DNA of 64,000 nt from NCBI GenBank assembly GCA_008360955.1, contig LUCM01000138.1, positions 124,001-188,000 of the forward strand, read 5' to 3'. The notes below the pieces were generated by a model. That model was not told the origin of the DNA and did no database searches. It saw only the letters and a list, made by a program, of their open reading frames with translations. The stretch comes from Fasciolopsis buskii. Its lineage: Eukaryota > Platyhelminthes > Trematoda > Plagiorchiida > Fasciolidae. This document shows positions 12,891 through 25,239 of this stretch, in pieces. The first letter of the stretch is position 1; the number at the start of each line of letters is the position of its first letter. A program made the position numbers and the translations under genes.

Positions 12891-13166
12891 TGTAGCGGAA
12901 CTTGGATTTGTTCCTACAGATAGCTTGTTTAACCGAACGTTGACCGTCAAGCTCGATCGCCACTTGTGCGTTGCTGACGCACTCCCCCGTTCAACTATAC
13001 TCAACCTGCTACCGCTTTCGACTGTCTTTCCCTTGTACCGGTCAAGTGTCAGGGTTGCCACTATTGCGATCCTACCGAGCCAAGTAAGAGTGACGCACGA
13101 GTAGTCACAAAGGTTAAGGGCATGCAAGCGCAATGTGAGATTCGCGTTAGGACAATCGCCTCTACA
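12891..13166 (-). repeat. LTR, family with TGTAG...CTACA ends
   Basis: The 276-bp unit starts TGTAGCGG and ends CTCTACA on the plus strand, giving inverted TGTAG/CTACA ends. It closely matches the two LTR copies at 14.2-14.7 kb. Orientation follows the Gag-Pol relic on the minus strand, for which this would be the 5' LTR. The flanking 4-mers (cccc and gacc) do not match, so no target-site duplication is visible. Confidence 0.65.
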
Positions 13167-13169
13167 GAC

Positions 13170-14180
13170 CTCAATAAAACGTTTAGTAAGACTCGCTAGA
13201 ATGTTGGAGGCCTCAAGGACTATCTCTTTGCAAATTCTATAAAGTTAAGATTGATTCTGAACAAAAATCGTCAACTGTGGACCATTCAATTAGTTTTCTA
13301 TCCACATTTTCTAAAATAATCAACTGCGTTGCTCAAAATAGGAAATCATTTATATACTTTTTGCAGCCTTCGGCGAACAACAAAAACCGTCAGTGTTTAA
13401 TTTACGACTTTACCAGTAAATTTGCCAAACAAAACCCTATGATACAATGCCGCTTTAAAGAACAGTCACTAGCGGACCGTTTCAGGCGCGTCTTAACGTT
13501 CCTTGTGCTGGCTCGATATTTAACAAAACGTGGTTTACTGCCTAGGACATTTTTGAACGTCAGCAACAGTTTAAATACTTGTCGAATTTGGGAGGTACCT
13601 CTGCAGGTGATTTTACAACAGCGATTCTGCTGACTTTGTTGTCGGATTCTGCTCCCATTTATCTAAAATGGAGATTAAACGGTAAGTAACCTTTGGCAGG
13701 CACAATGCTATGCCACTTAGTAAATGGCACGCATTAACGCATCTATAAACCATGCTTGAACGTATCGTCAGATCTATTAATCTAGGGAAATACCCTAATA
13801 CAAATTCACAAACTACTGTGGGCAAAATTCAAATGTGGATCAAACTCGCGCACTCACGAATGCAGTCGTCTGATGCGGAGGACAGAATTAATCCCACATC
13901 TATTTTGGGTAAGCAAGTGTGCCACAATTTTCTCATGTATAATATAAGAATACACGAAGGCAAAATATCTGATTTTACCCTTCTCTTTCCGCTTCGTTCA
14001 CAAGTCAAGATAAAGAAAATGAAGACCCTCGTGTGCTGCTGAACTTACGCATCCATTTATATTGCGAAATCTTGAGCGTAATAAAAGCCTTTATCCCAAA
14101 CACTGCTTTTTAAGGAATTTATTTATGCACCTGTGCGTGAGCATGCTGCCGTCGGTTTTCGATTCACCTAGAGCGTAGCC
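13170..14180. other. No recognisable gene
   Basis: An AT-richer stretch between two LTR copies. Short open frames exist on both strands with no recognisable domain. Confidence 0.4.
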
Positions 14181-14698
14181 TGTAGTGGAACTTGGATTTG
14201 TTCCTCCAGACAGCTCGCCCGCTCCTGTCAAAATAAACTCAACCTTCCACCACTTTCGACTGTCTTTTCCTTTTTACCGGTAAAGTGTCAGGGTTGCCAG
14301 TATTGCGATCGTACCGAGCCAAGTAAGAGTGACGGAGAAGTGGTCACTAAGGTAAAGGGTGTAGAACGGATTGTCCTAACGCGAATCTCACATTACGTTT
14401 GCATGCCCTTAACCTTTGTGACTACTCGTGCGTCACTCTTACTTGGCTCGGTAGGGTCGCAATACTGGTAACCCTGACACTTTACCTGTAAAAAGGAAAA
14501 GAGAATCGGAATTGGTGAAGGTTGAGTATATTTTGACAGAAGCGTGTTAGCGGTGCGTGCGTGAGTAACGCGCAAACAGCGACCGAGCTTGGCGATCAAC
14601 ATTCGGTTAATCAAGCTATCCAGGGGAACAAATCCAAGTTCCACTACAAGGGCAAGCAAAAGTAATACGAGATTCGCATTAGGATAGTCGGTTCTACA
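14181..14698 (+). repeat. Solo LTR interrupted by a second LTR of the same family
   Basis: The outer LTR starts TGTAGTGG at 14181 and resumes after the insertion at 14653, ending GTTCTACA at 14698. It runs in the opposite sense to the inserted copy. Without the insert it is about 225 bp, shorter than the 276-289 bp of the other copies, so it carries an internal deletion. The outer flanks agcc and agtc could be a decayed 4-bp duplication. Confidence 0.7.
14360..14648 (-). repeat. Inserted solo LTR with 4-bp target-site duplication
   Basis: A 289-bp unit with ends tgtagaac and ccactaca lies inside the 14181-14698 LTR in inverted orientation. It is flanked by AGGG on both sides (14356-14359 and 14649-14652). 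A TG...CA end pair with a 4-bp duplication is what Ty3/gypsy-type integration leaves, and loss of the internal region by LTR-LTR recombination explains the solo state. Confidence 0.75.
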
Positions 14699-14699
14699 A

Positions 14700-17690
14700 G
14701 TCACTGTCGTTCGGGCTGCCGTGCTGAGCATGGGTGATAAGAAGTAAAGGCACGAGCGTATGTGAGTCGCTTCATCTGTTAGGTCCTTTTACTGCATCGT
14801 CAGAAAAATTTGTTATTTCGATGTGATTCTTTGGCTGTGAGAAGATTGGTCGCTAAAAACGCCTGCGCACGCTCATCCACCACCGCTTCGGTGTAAAACC
14901 CGTTCGGCTGGATTATACCTTGTAGTTGGCAATGGGTGTTAACAAATGACGTGATGGACTTGCACATTTAGTGCAGTGCGTCTATGTCCCAGGTGATATT
15001 CGTTGCTCTAAAACAGGGTCAGGCCGGCAGACCGTTTCTTGCTCTTTTTCATTGGGCGGTGCTCAAGGGTACTCCGGTAACAATCAAGGGTCGTTAAAGG
15101 ATAAATGTACCCTGACTTTGTTTTTTGTTTTTCAGAATTCGCTTCATAAGTCCCTCTTCTCATGATTTTCTCGTTCCTGTTTTCAGTCAGCCAGTTAGGT
15201 CTACCAAGTCATCATTTCTAGGTGTGAAACTTTTTTAGTACAGTCTTCCTTTATACCCCGGACTGTTGGGCTCTAGAACACTGTTTTTCTTCTCATACTA
15301 CCGCGGCGGGGCCACTAAAATGAACTCTGCCACACAGATCTTTTACAGTATTCCTTTTGGTTGCAAAGTTTTCTCTTGTTAATGTAAAACAGTGCGAAAA
15401 AAGGATCTAATTGTTTGAGCATGTTTCACGGTTTCTTTTGCAATCCACTAAGAACACTTACAATCTGATTAATCTGGTTCAGTGAATTGTGTATTATTAC
15501 TTATTAGAGGAGGTCGGACTTCTGTTTCGCATCATAACAAATCCGAGTCACATCCACCTGGTGAATATTTACACAGTGCCATGAATTCTGTGTAATCAGA
15601 CCAGAGTGCTGTGTTAAGACAGACCGGAGTTAGTCGCTTTTCTATGGGCAGACACGTTGACAACCAAAAGAATGGTATCTGACACAATTATGGTGGGTTT
15701 TCATGAAGTCGCATCTAATAATCCAATGAGATAAAAACAGTCTAAGATTTTTGTGTGAATTATTCTCGTCAGTAGTGCAATAAGAAACGTTTCACACCCA
15801 AAGACAGTGTTTGCGGTGGCTTGGCTGCAGAGCATCCGCAGATTTCATAACATGAAGAGCATTTAAAGCACTTTCACAAGTTTTCGTTAGACGACACTGC
15901 ACAGTTTGATAGCATGCTATTATTTTTGACGCGGATGAAGCCTAATTTTTAAAGTTGAACTCAGCTGGCTGTTTTCTTCTGTTTTCAGGATGCGAAAAAA
16001 TAGAAAGTATGAGAAAACCAGAAATCAATGACAATGAAATAAGCTAGAGTTTTGCAGCCATGACTGGAATAATCATCCTCTACATTCGATTACTGAACTT
16101 TTGTGCAAGGTGTATTGCCCTTCATAAATAAATTAGGTTATCTTCTTTGAATTACATATGGTAGTATAGTGCTTCATTGTGAAACAGTAGTGAATAGAAA
16201 ACAAGGGATGAAAAGTGAATTCGTAGATTTATGGTTTAAGTGCAAGTGTAATTATGCTGGCTTTTTCACGTGCTGGAGCAGCCTATTGTGGTTCCAATGG
16301 GTTGCCGGTCACTTGGTCCAATGCTCAACAAAGGCGTGAACCAACGTTGGCCTATCTTTGCCAAGCGTGGTCCCATCTGGGACCGTAATGAATGTGCTGC
16401 TTGGTTGTCCGGCAAACGAAAATAGGGCGGCTCCATTCCGATACGTTGCTTTGACTTCCCGATACGTAACAACGAAGCAATTTTTCCTTCCCGTTAATTA
16501 TCTGTTTCCTCCCATCTTCTGAAAACAGTACAGTGTTAGTGTAATTCGGATTTCTGGTCCCCAGATGACACACAGATTCCGAACAATTTAAAAACCAGGT
16601 TGTTCGTGCCGCCGAATAGATTTATGGGAATTCATCAAATTATTGGTGTAATCACGGAGCTATTTGTTTTTTTCTGTTCTCAGCAAATGTAAGTCCCTTT
16701 TAATGCAGCACTGATGTCCCCCTGAGTATACCATTTACAGTCGTCTAAGTGTTCCATTACCGTGCCTCTGAGTGACCCCTAATGAAACAAAAATGGTGTA
16801 CTCACGGTATAGTCTACCGCGAACGTGGTTCGGCCAATAGGCGCTGATACACTGCTCACCTAGTCCTCAGCTAACGTGTCATCACTATGTGTATCGCTTG
16901 AGAGATTCTTAATTTTCACAATTTATGCACACTCGAAACAAAAAATTAAAACGCTTTACACATTCATTCCTCGCCATTACGACCAACTTACGTATTTTGT
17001 TTCTTACCTAACGCGAATCAATATCCGGCGTCGCGGACAAACAATACAAAACGCATACACGTGTTGGGGAACGTGTTACAGATGAACAATTATTGCCGCA
17101 ATAGCCAACCAACGCCGCTTTACTCCTCCCCTGGTTAGGTAAAAATAATGAAATCAAACAATAAGTGAAAAACGAAATTATATTCAAGTCATCATTTACA
17201 TTTAACTTTTTTCCCGACGGTTTTGATTATGTTCATTGTTGTCATCTGAAGTAAAACAAATAGACAATGAAACACTAAGTGGGACGTCATGCTACCGTGG
17301 AGTACATTGAACATTATAATTATGAACTTAAGCGGATCTGACGGGGTTTTATCAATTTGGAAAACTTCACTAAAACTGTCCTGTTAAATGTCATTATGAT
17401 GAACTTAATGACAATCCACGTAAATTGGAAAAGCTTGAGGTAACTTTGGTCTGTTGACCGCAGTTGTTCTAAAGGACCTGAAGTGTAAGTTTCGCAGTGA
17501 AAGACTCATTAAAGGCATGCTGGCGCACTCGCCAGATTCTGTCAAGTAAGTTGGCTTTTTTTAAAGGACAATTAGACAGGACCATAGCGTACATTCTTCG
17601 CTTTGCGAGCATTTCCGTATGCCACGTGGTATCCGTTGATGGAATTTCAGTGAGTTGTTGCATGCATCATCATAGTTTTCTGAAATAAGT
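14700..17690. other. No recognisable gene
   Basis: No domain, repeat match or convincing splice chain was seen on either strand. Short frames at 16266-16573 and 14971-15165 carry nothing recognisable. Confidence 0.4.
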
Positions 17691-17696
17691 TCTTAT

Positions 17697-17891
17697 TTAG
17701 AAGCAACCTACCAACCAACTAGTGTAGTCTAACGTTGGCCAATCGGACAGTGGACGATAGTCCTCTTCAACCATATTGATTAACTTACTGGGTTTTGTTT
17801 TTATCCAGCGACCTTTGTTATCACCGGCTATCCGACTGTGATGAACGATGACAATAGCAGCAGCAAAGGTGGACTTTACAATGGCAAACAT
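17697..17891 (-). pseudogene. Possible exon of a transposon-associated protein
   Basis: The minus frame begins MFAIVKSTF, followed by an I-V-H-H-S-R-I-A-G-D stretch and a K-L-I-N-M segment. This resembles the short N-terminal 'F-A-V-V-x-F ... S-W-L/I-x-G ... W-P-P' module common in animal transposon-linked proteins with a DUF4806 region. The match is by eye only. It sits downstream of the transposase relic on the same strand. Confidence 0.3.
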
Positions 17892-18379
17892 CTAAAATTA
17901 AAAGAATTCGGCTTGCTTGTCATAAACTACTAAATTCTCGTAACATTCCAAAGTTAATCGCTCATTGTTAGGTACGCCAACCATGCAGCACTGAAAAAAG
18001 ACCGAGATCTGGCCACAGGGCAGCCGAATGACTTCACACGTTATTTCTGCCTTTAAAGCAGTCGTTGTAGTTCGTTCCAGATCGCTGCAACTGACGATCC
18101 CAGTGCCCTATGACGGAAGTAGATTTTTTAAAAGATCAGACGTCTTAGTGAAACGTCTAATGAATGGCTTGTGCCCTTAGATGTCACTGACAACTTAGGG
18201 ACGATTTCTTATCAGGACGGCCTTGTCCAAACACTGATCAGTGTAGACAATGTCACGGTAATTGAACATGGGAACACTGGGGCTAATTCGTCCTATTCCG
18301 TTTGGCTTTGTGCCGTCCAACAGTGATTTTGTCTTATACAACTCCGGATCTAGCACCCTCTATTTCAATCGTTGAGATA

Positions 18380-19464
18380 CCCACGGAAATTTCAGGTTTT
18401 TCGACGTTGTGGTACGTCGTACCACACGTGTGAAAGGAAGAGCCGAAAAGATATCCCATGGACTGAATTGGTTCAAATCATCCGGAAAATGAGTCCAGCA
18501 GTGAACAATAAACATAACTTCCTACTCACCGTAAACTAACTTGTAATTCCGAACGACCAACCACTCGTATTTGGCGATGTAGTAGTTTTAGTGACAGCAA
18601 AACTTTTCGGAGCACTTATAAGTGAAAACTGACAAATAAATGAAATTAGTATGCCTATCATCTGACAATATTCCATGCAGCACAGCAGGACCTAAGTAGA
18701 GAGAAAATTGGTGAAATTCATTTGCTTTCCATAACCCCATTTGCGACAATGTTCTACATCGTCGTTGGAAGACACAGGGCATATATTTCGGGTAACTTTT
18801 CAGTCGTTCATCGACCACACAGAAGTGAAACGCTCCACTTAGGACTTCCTTCGTCAAGCCGTCTCTCCTTCAAGTGAAGATTTTCCGTTTCATGACTCCC
18901 AAACAAGCGCAATGCATGTAATCAGTGTACAACAATTTTATCATATCCATAAGTAAGAACTCAAAAGGTAACTTGACGAGGTGATACTCTTCTTGTCTTC
19001 GTGACCGAAAATCCCTGTCGCTTATCGGGTTACCGTCACTGGAGTGGAAAACTAATTGAAGATTCAAGCGGACGTCTTTTCTGCGTATACACTCGACAAC
19101 CGATGTATCCACAGTGCTGTTTCAGCTACTTCAGAAAAGCCCGGCCGCGGGGGTCCTCCACGACACTGTACCAAATAGCTTTAAAAGTTCTTATAACAGC
19201 AAGCTACCATACGCTGTTTCTTAAAAGAACTTTAAGCTGATTTATCGTAAGTCCCATGGATTCATGCGCATCCATGGGCTTTGAGTTGCCACCAAAAATT
19301 TCTACCAAGAATAAACTTGATCTTACAGTGTTACCGGAAATAGGCCACAATTGCTGTGTCCAGTCCTCGTGCGGAGAGAGAGCATGGACGTGAATTGGAA
19401 TTTGATGATACCAACAGCGGGCCCCACGGTGTTCTCCAAAATTCTTTGCAGGCATTCTTCTCAA
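18380..19464 (-). pseudogene. TNP2/CACTA-like DNA transposase, decayed
   Basis: Read in minus order: LWPISGNTVRSS and IFGGNSKPMDAHE (about 19370-19290), FRSRRQEEYHLVKLPFEFL then YTDYMHCACLGVMKR (about 19020-18880), GLWKANEFHQFSLYLGPAVL (about 18750), and VHCWTHFPDDLNQF with SALPF (about 18520-18440). These blocks and their order match a widespread animal transposase-like family with the D-Y-M-H-x-x-C-L-G-V motif, related to TNP2 of CACTA elements. They lie in different frames, so this is a relic or contains small introns. Terminal inverted repeats were not found. Confidence 0.55.
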
Positions 19465-21465
19465 CAGAGTTGAAAATACATTACACTACGAAAATTAATG
19501 GCGGGGTCACGAGCGGCGCTCCCAACAACGCCTCGTATAAATAGGAACATTGCGCTTCAGCTTGCGCAAGCCAAGTAACTGTGTAGAAACTGGCCTCATG
19601 GGCTTGTTTCCCTGAATGGCCATCTCGCGTGCTACATATTTTGTTATCAGCGTTCCCATACAAAAGAATCCGCCTTAATTTGATTAACCGTTTAAACTGA
19701 AGTATTGCGCAGGAACATACCTACTTTCATGAGGTAACCTGTAGTTCTTCATTATTTTACTGAAATCACTGCCGCTTTTATCAATCACAGAATCGCTTAT
19801 CCTGACAAATACGAGACAAGTAACTTCATCAGTTTCCGGACGAAAGACAGAATAACCACTGCAGTCGACCAACGAGTAACGCTGTTGTTTGCAGCATTGC
19901 CTGTTTCCCCTGATGATGCGTCCTCGGACGGTGCAGGCATTTAGTCTACAGTTATCTGTCTCGCCATTGCTTTCACGCGCCTCCATATCGTGGTGCACCA
20001 ATATCCACGTAGACAAGAGTGGATAAATTCCACGGTTCCAAATGCTGGAAAAAGAAGGGCAGATTTATTTTGGTGAAATAAGTTAGTCACTACTGATTTT
20101 AACTACTCACATTATGCTCTGCAGTCGACGGCAAAATAATGTCGCGGAATTGCATCACAACCTCACAACATACTGATCCTGCGCCAAGGAAATTTTAACT
20201 TAGACATGAGAACAACAGCATCACCAGCATTACCAAGGTTTCTCGCTGAAAATTCGAGACTTTATGAACAGCCACAACCTAAAATGGAGTCATTGTTTGC
20301 TCTCTGAAACCATGATACAGTGATTTCTGTTCTCGAGGGAAATCTTTCATCTAATTATGGGCCTCATATTCCCAGTAAAGTAAGTTTTCGGATATATTTT
20401 GCGTTTATATGCAAATTCGGGCCTAGGGGTTTAATAGGAGGCAGCAGAAAAGAAAGCTATTTGACTATCTCTTCGGGACGGAAAGGGGATGCTTTAGTAT
20501 TCCACTGTGCAGCACGAATGTACTTGAGAGTGTATCATGTCATTCCTCCGTGAGCACATTGAGTATACCATTGAGTGTACCCTAATGAAGCAGTGATGCC
20601 ACAATACCACCGTTAAATATTCACGCTCAAGTGACCACGGATAACTCATAAGCTGTAGTCGAAGCCGCACGTATAACCTTAGTTAGTTCTATTATCTTAA
20701 GAGGTCATAGACTCATTTTCATTGATCGGTATTCTGAAATCTTAAACGGTATACGTAGCACGCTTGAATTAATAAGAATACCTTAGCACGCGCTTATCCT
20801 TCGTCGACAAAATCAGGAAAAATAATGCTCCAAGACTTCCCGGTCATCCATCGAGCTTACACAAGGAAGAAAAAGATGCCGGGTTCCATTAGTGACAAAA
20901 ATGTATTGATGAAATAAATAGCCACAGGTGTGGTTTCAGCAGCTTCCTGTTCATTATCGTTGCTTTCCTCATTTTCATCTGAAAAAATGGAAAGAATGAT
21001 TAGTGTACTCCGATAGGACGCGCTGTTAAAGTAAATTCATAACCATTAACTTGAGCACAGTTGACAACTAACACTTAACCTACTGAAGAAGAATAACAGA
21101 TCACCAATATAAATCGAAAAAAGTTTCTCTAACTTTTTAGTAAAACAAGTGTAACCATCATAGACTCTGTTATAACTAGGTCAAACGTAGTTTTAAATAT
21201 TGCCATAACAAGTGAAACATGTATCAACATAGCCAAGATGTACCTGGACAACGAAAAGATTCATTAGAGCGTATAACATGATAATGCATATTCGCATTTA
21301 GGTGTATATATATGTGAAACAAATATAATTACCCTTGATCTTCATGTGCACAGGTAATGAAATATGTTTCACGCATGTGTTCATGTTAAGAAACTGAAAT
21401 TCATGTTGAACAAAAATAAGAATATACAGAAATGTGCCAATCACTTTTGAATGAATTAAATAAAT
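19465..21465. other. No recognisable gene
   Basis: The minus frame 19684-20016 (110 codons) and plus frame 20320-20553 show no recognisable features. The 3' limit of the RTE fragment at 21470 marks the right edge. Confidence 0.35.
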
Positions 21466-21469
21466 CAGC

Positions 21470-22110
21470 ATCATCGTTCAACGTTAAACAGCAAGGAAAG
21501 CCTCAATGAACGCTGCCTTTTCCCAAAGGTTACATACGTCTATAAAAAGAGTAAATATCCAAGGGGAACACGAGGTGGACCTACAAAGGTGCGAAAATAT
21601 AAGAATGCTGCAGTAGACAACATACAGAGCAAAGTCTAACTGTACAGTCGCACTCCTTCAATCATCCTGATTCGATAGAAAATGACAACACGATCGCTGC
21701 TGTTCACAGTTCACCTTCATATCCTTCAGTGTCTCCAGCCAGCTAGCTGACGAGTATTTCAGATTCCAATCAACAAGACGTGGGACACCTACTTTACTTA
21801 AGTTCGCTGTACACTTTCGCAATCCATGTTGCCACGTCATCTGCTGGCCTCCACGTGGCTTTCTCCAATCCGTGGGAGGAACCCAAGATAGGACACAATA
21901 TGGTAGACGGGTAATCGCCATACGCGACACGTGACCAACCAGTGTAGTCTACTAAGTTTCATGCATTTACATAAGGTATTATCAGCACTGGTACCTAGTA
22001 TTAGATTCTTGACCTCCATATTACTCAGCCGACCACTCCATCCAATCCTAGCGATAATATGTAGACATCGGTGGTCAAACGTAGGCAAATCATACGTGTA
22101 CACACACATA
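21470..22110 (-). pseudogene. RTE LINE family A copy 2, 3' end
   Basis: The minus strand carries the C-terminal RT region: FDHRCLHIIARIGWSGRLSN, then after a frameshift MAITRLPYCVLSWVPP, WRKPRGGQQMTWQHGLRK and SWLETLKDM, ending in a stop at 21658. About 190 bp of 3' untranslated sequence follows, matching the copy at 34.7 kb. The element ends at about 21470 in a short GATGAT run on the sense strand. Confidence 0.75.
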
Positions 22111-23600
22111 CCGATAAGAGTTATATGCGTAGGAATGCGTAAATGTATGCGCAGTCACAAATAACTTTACATTATGTTGCTCCCAGTAACGCATATAGTC
22201 CTGCGTTGTGTTGGTCACTGTAATACTGACCTGTATAATCGGTGATAAGTACAAGATGAGTTTTTCAGGCACGCTTAATTTAGGCCTGGAGCGTTGAATC
22301 AATCTTCGTATCCGTAGTATGATAAGTTGCTTTGTGCAGTTGGGAAGTTTTGTTTGCGGACAGCCTCTGAGAGCAAATTATCACTCCGCCAAGTTTGCTG
22401 TTTCAAAATGATATCTTCCCATTGAAACCGCGCTAGTTCAAATGCAACAGAAGATTGTTTTTAAGATGGTTATTGTACAGTCGCCGGCTGAGTTGACTGA
22501 TGCATGCAGTAATGGCATGTCTATCATGTGCCAAGTTTTCGTAGATATTCCTTTCTTCAAGTTTTGAAAATAAAAGTTCGTACTTTGTATGGTAACAATG
22601 GGCAAACTCGCGGGCAATATCTGTACCATTCTAGCTTAGTGAATTTGCCGGAAAAGCATGGCAGCTTTTTCTGTAACTTCATTTCGAAGTTTTGTTAATG
22701 TCCGCCTGTGTTCGTTGCGCAAGTGGTTAAAATAATGTTCACTGTTGCAAAAAAATATACCAGTCGGTTTTCCCATTATATGTTCGTTTCGTCTGTGTCC
22801 CTTGCAATACCCACAGGTGGGACAGTTTGATGTGTTCCTTATTCCTTTTGGAGTGTGTGAGTTGCTGCGCTAATCGTTGGGCAAAATAATCTGGTGTTGA
22901 AACAAAAATGGTTTTGAAAATGAAGGCTTCTGATGACTGATTTAGACCGAGTAAAATAAATGGAGTGGACAACTTATTTATTACCAAATGGATTGAGAAT
23001 GCGGCGGTCACAGGATGTGCTCATTGCATTATTTTCCTCCTGGACCGCCTATGACACATTCGCTGGTGACGGTGACCGTGATGGTGTCAGCATCTAAATT
23101 CACCGGAATTCTTTTACAAGGTATATGATACTCGTTAATAGTATCCATCAGTCTAACAGGAATTTTGCTAAAGCAGAGTATAAAGTGAAAGATATAAATT
23201 ACTGTTTCAGTTTGCCTAACAGAACCATCAAATCGGCAGTGTTTGTTGGTGAAGCATTCTTTGATATTTGCAGGCATTTTCCTAATCGTCTGCAAAGTGT
23301 GAAATGCAGCACAAGATGTGGTCACATCCGTTAATTTCTGCTCTGGATGTACGTAATTTTTTCTTGGCATTATATGTAATCTTCCGGATCTCCCAGGTGT
23401 GTGGTCTTCAGGCTATTCAGGGAATACGTTTGGTTCTAATTGACCTTCGGTAACTAAACCGGTGGTTTTAGTAAGCGAAACAACTGTAGGAATATCTTCA
23501 GGCTGGCCTAACATGTTTAACTATAATGGAGGTACATGTCTTCTGTAACTTGTCAAATCTTTCTAGTGAAGTATCGTGACCATCCGGTAACCACTGCTTG
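22111..23600. other. Unrecognised; possible coding relics on the minus strand
   Basis: Minus frames at 22739-23011 and in an overlapping frame near 22700-22830 give a stretch with C-x2-C, N-E-H and a long amphipathic segment. The frame at 23029-23370 is also open. None matches a family I can name; a decayed DNA-transposon or zinc-finger protein is possible. Confidence 0.2.
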
Positions 23601-23606
23601 CCAGTA

Positions 23607-24183
23607 CTATTCTACTATAAAGTCGAAGTTCACTGCCTCTAACAAAGCTAAAGAGCTAAAACGTAAACACCGAGAGTTAAAAGACTGTGCGTGACTTTCA
23701 CCCGTAGTACCATGGTTAACATTACGGCACTGTAACAAGAAGCTATCAACAGCACGATTAAGTTGAACAAATGAGTAGGGATTGGCTGAATCAACGGCAC
23801 TTTTGACAGCGATCACAGTCCTTCGTTAGTCCATTAGGTTGGGGATGACAGGGTGCAGTGAACAAATGACGATAACTAAGTGCTTTTAATCAGCCACTGA
23901 GCGATTTAGCAGCAGAATAAGTGTCATTACTAGTAGTAAGTGCAAGAGGTACACTTTCACTGCTGAATGTCTCCCGTAAAGCATTTCGTGTGAACTCAGA
24001 TGTAGGCGAGGTTGTCCAACACACTTCTGGCCACCGTGAAAAAGCACCAATGATTCCTATTGCATAACTCTGAATATTGGTGTGTTTTGTAGGGAGGGGG
24101 GGTTGGTGGCTGTCAAAGTTTTGTGACCATTGAGCCTGACAGTTAGATTGCAAACATTCCATCACCGGCCGAGGTGACATCAT
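23607..24183 (-). pseudogene. Ty3/gypsy integrase fragment
   Basis: Seen: AIGIIGAFSRWPEVCWTTSP, then LRETFSSESVPLALTTSND (the core region where D-N-G is expected, here N-D-T), and further on FLLQCRNVNHGTTGES. The usual patterns are D-x-F-S-K-W-P-E, 'F-x-x-x-G-V-P' and Y-R-x-x-x-H-x-T-T-G-x-S-P. The first catalytic Asp appears replaced by Gly, so it is inactive. Confidence 0.65.
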
Positions 24184-24526
24184 CAGGCTGGCGATAAAAC
24201 CTTAGCGATCTAAACGCCATGCTCAACGCTCACGAAACATTGAAAACTTCCAAACTGAAGTAGAAAACTCTGTAAACCACTGGATACTAGTTACCCAGGA
24301 AGTGGTCGCAGTAATCTGCGTGTACATGCTGCACGATTCACAAGGTATTGGTTACGGAACCCACTTGTTAGGCTTTGAACGTTGTTTGCGCAAGCCATTC
24401 TTGTGTTCCTTAGCAGTTTTAGTAATGTCCTCGTTCACTTCTGATAATCAACAATTTTCCCCCATGTCAACAATTTTATTTTGTCAACTCTCAAGTGGTC
24501 GGAAGAACTGGATAAAATCTCATTGG

Positions 24527-24992
24527 CTACTGAACTTGCCGCTGTCTTACATCCTGGTATGGCGCACATTTTAAAAAAATCTGGTCCTGAAGTAAAAGTG
24601 ATATTGGCTGGATTTCTGATATGGTTATTCCAGCAGTTAACCGATCTTGAAGTTGGTCACCCAGCTGTGGACCGTAGTCACATTTTGGGGCTGGCGTCTT
24701 AGCCCTAGGATAAATTCTCAAACAAGCAAACCTATTGCAATTTGTTGTCTCGGTGGCAATGAAACTCGCGGTTCTGAAGTAGTGTAAAGGCAGTACCTTC
24801 AGCACCTTCTATGAAAGGTTTTAAAGAGATGCCGAAGAGGGTCGAGTTTTTACTAAAACAAGCTTCTTTCTCAACAAAATGTAACAAGAACAGGGTCGAA
24901 CTTTCAGCACTCAAGTAATTCGTCGCATGACACCAGGTTTCAAATGGTTCGCAGTAATCCTCACACTCTCTTGCGGTCCACTTAGTATCCAA
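24527..24992 (-). pseudogene. Ty3/gypsy Gag fragment
   Basis: Seen in two frames: CEDYCEPFETWCHAT then STLFLLHFVEKEA (24940-24850), LKPFIEG and LLQNREFHC, then QLGDQLQDRLTAGI and a closing YQDVRQ. These match gypsy Gag capsid patterns: Y-x-E-R-F-E-x-W-C, F-L-x-x-x-G-x-E-A, R-x-K-F-H, and D-Q-L-Q-D-R-L-x-x-G-I. Frameshifts separate the blocks. Confidence 0.65.
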
Positions 24993-25239
24993 TGCTTCTG
25001 ATTAGGTCGGATGTATGATGCAAGTTTCGTTTGCGACGCCAAATCTAATGGCGTATGCACTAGAGTGCAAGAATCCAGCGCGGTGTAGGATGGAGTTAGT
25101 GCAATGTATTGTGGTATATTCTCATTACTTGCACTCGGATTCGTACAACACTAGCACAGAAATACAGTAAGAGTATGATGAACTAGTAGCACAATCCTCT
25201 GTGAGCATCACAGGCTCTAACCGCGAAGAAGGGAGACAC

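Larger units (their letters stand above)
9260..13166 (-). mobile_element. Degenerate CsRn1-like Ty3/gypsy LTR retrotransposon
   Basis: In minus-strand order: LTR (13166-12891), leader, Gag remnants (12603-11917), protease remnant (11737-11540), RT (11440-10880), and an integrase tail (9375-9281) whose pattern KFILEAVDRRDRAYIGRIEP matches the C-terminal domain of gypsy integrases. That gene order is the Ty3/gypsy order. Multiple stops and frameshifts run through all parts. RNase H and the integrase core, expected between 10800 and 9400, were not recognised. No matching 3' LTR was found near 8.8-9.3 kb. Confidence 0.7.
23607..24992 (-). mobile_element. Internally deleted Ty3/gypsy relic (Gag joined to integrase)
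   Basis: Gag lies at 24992-24527 and integrase at 24183-23607, on the same strand and in normal order. Only about 340 bp separates them, so protease, RT and RNase H are missing. Each part is broken by frameshifts. No LTR was found nearby. Confidence 0.65.
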
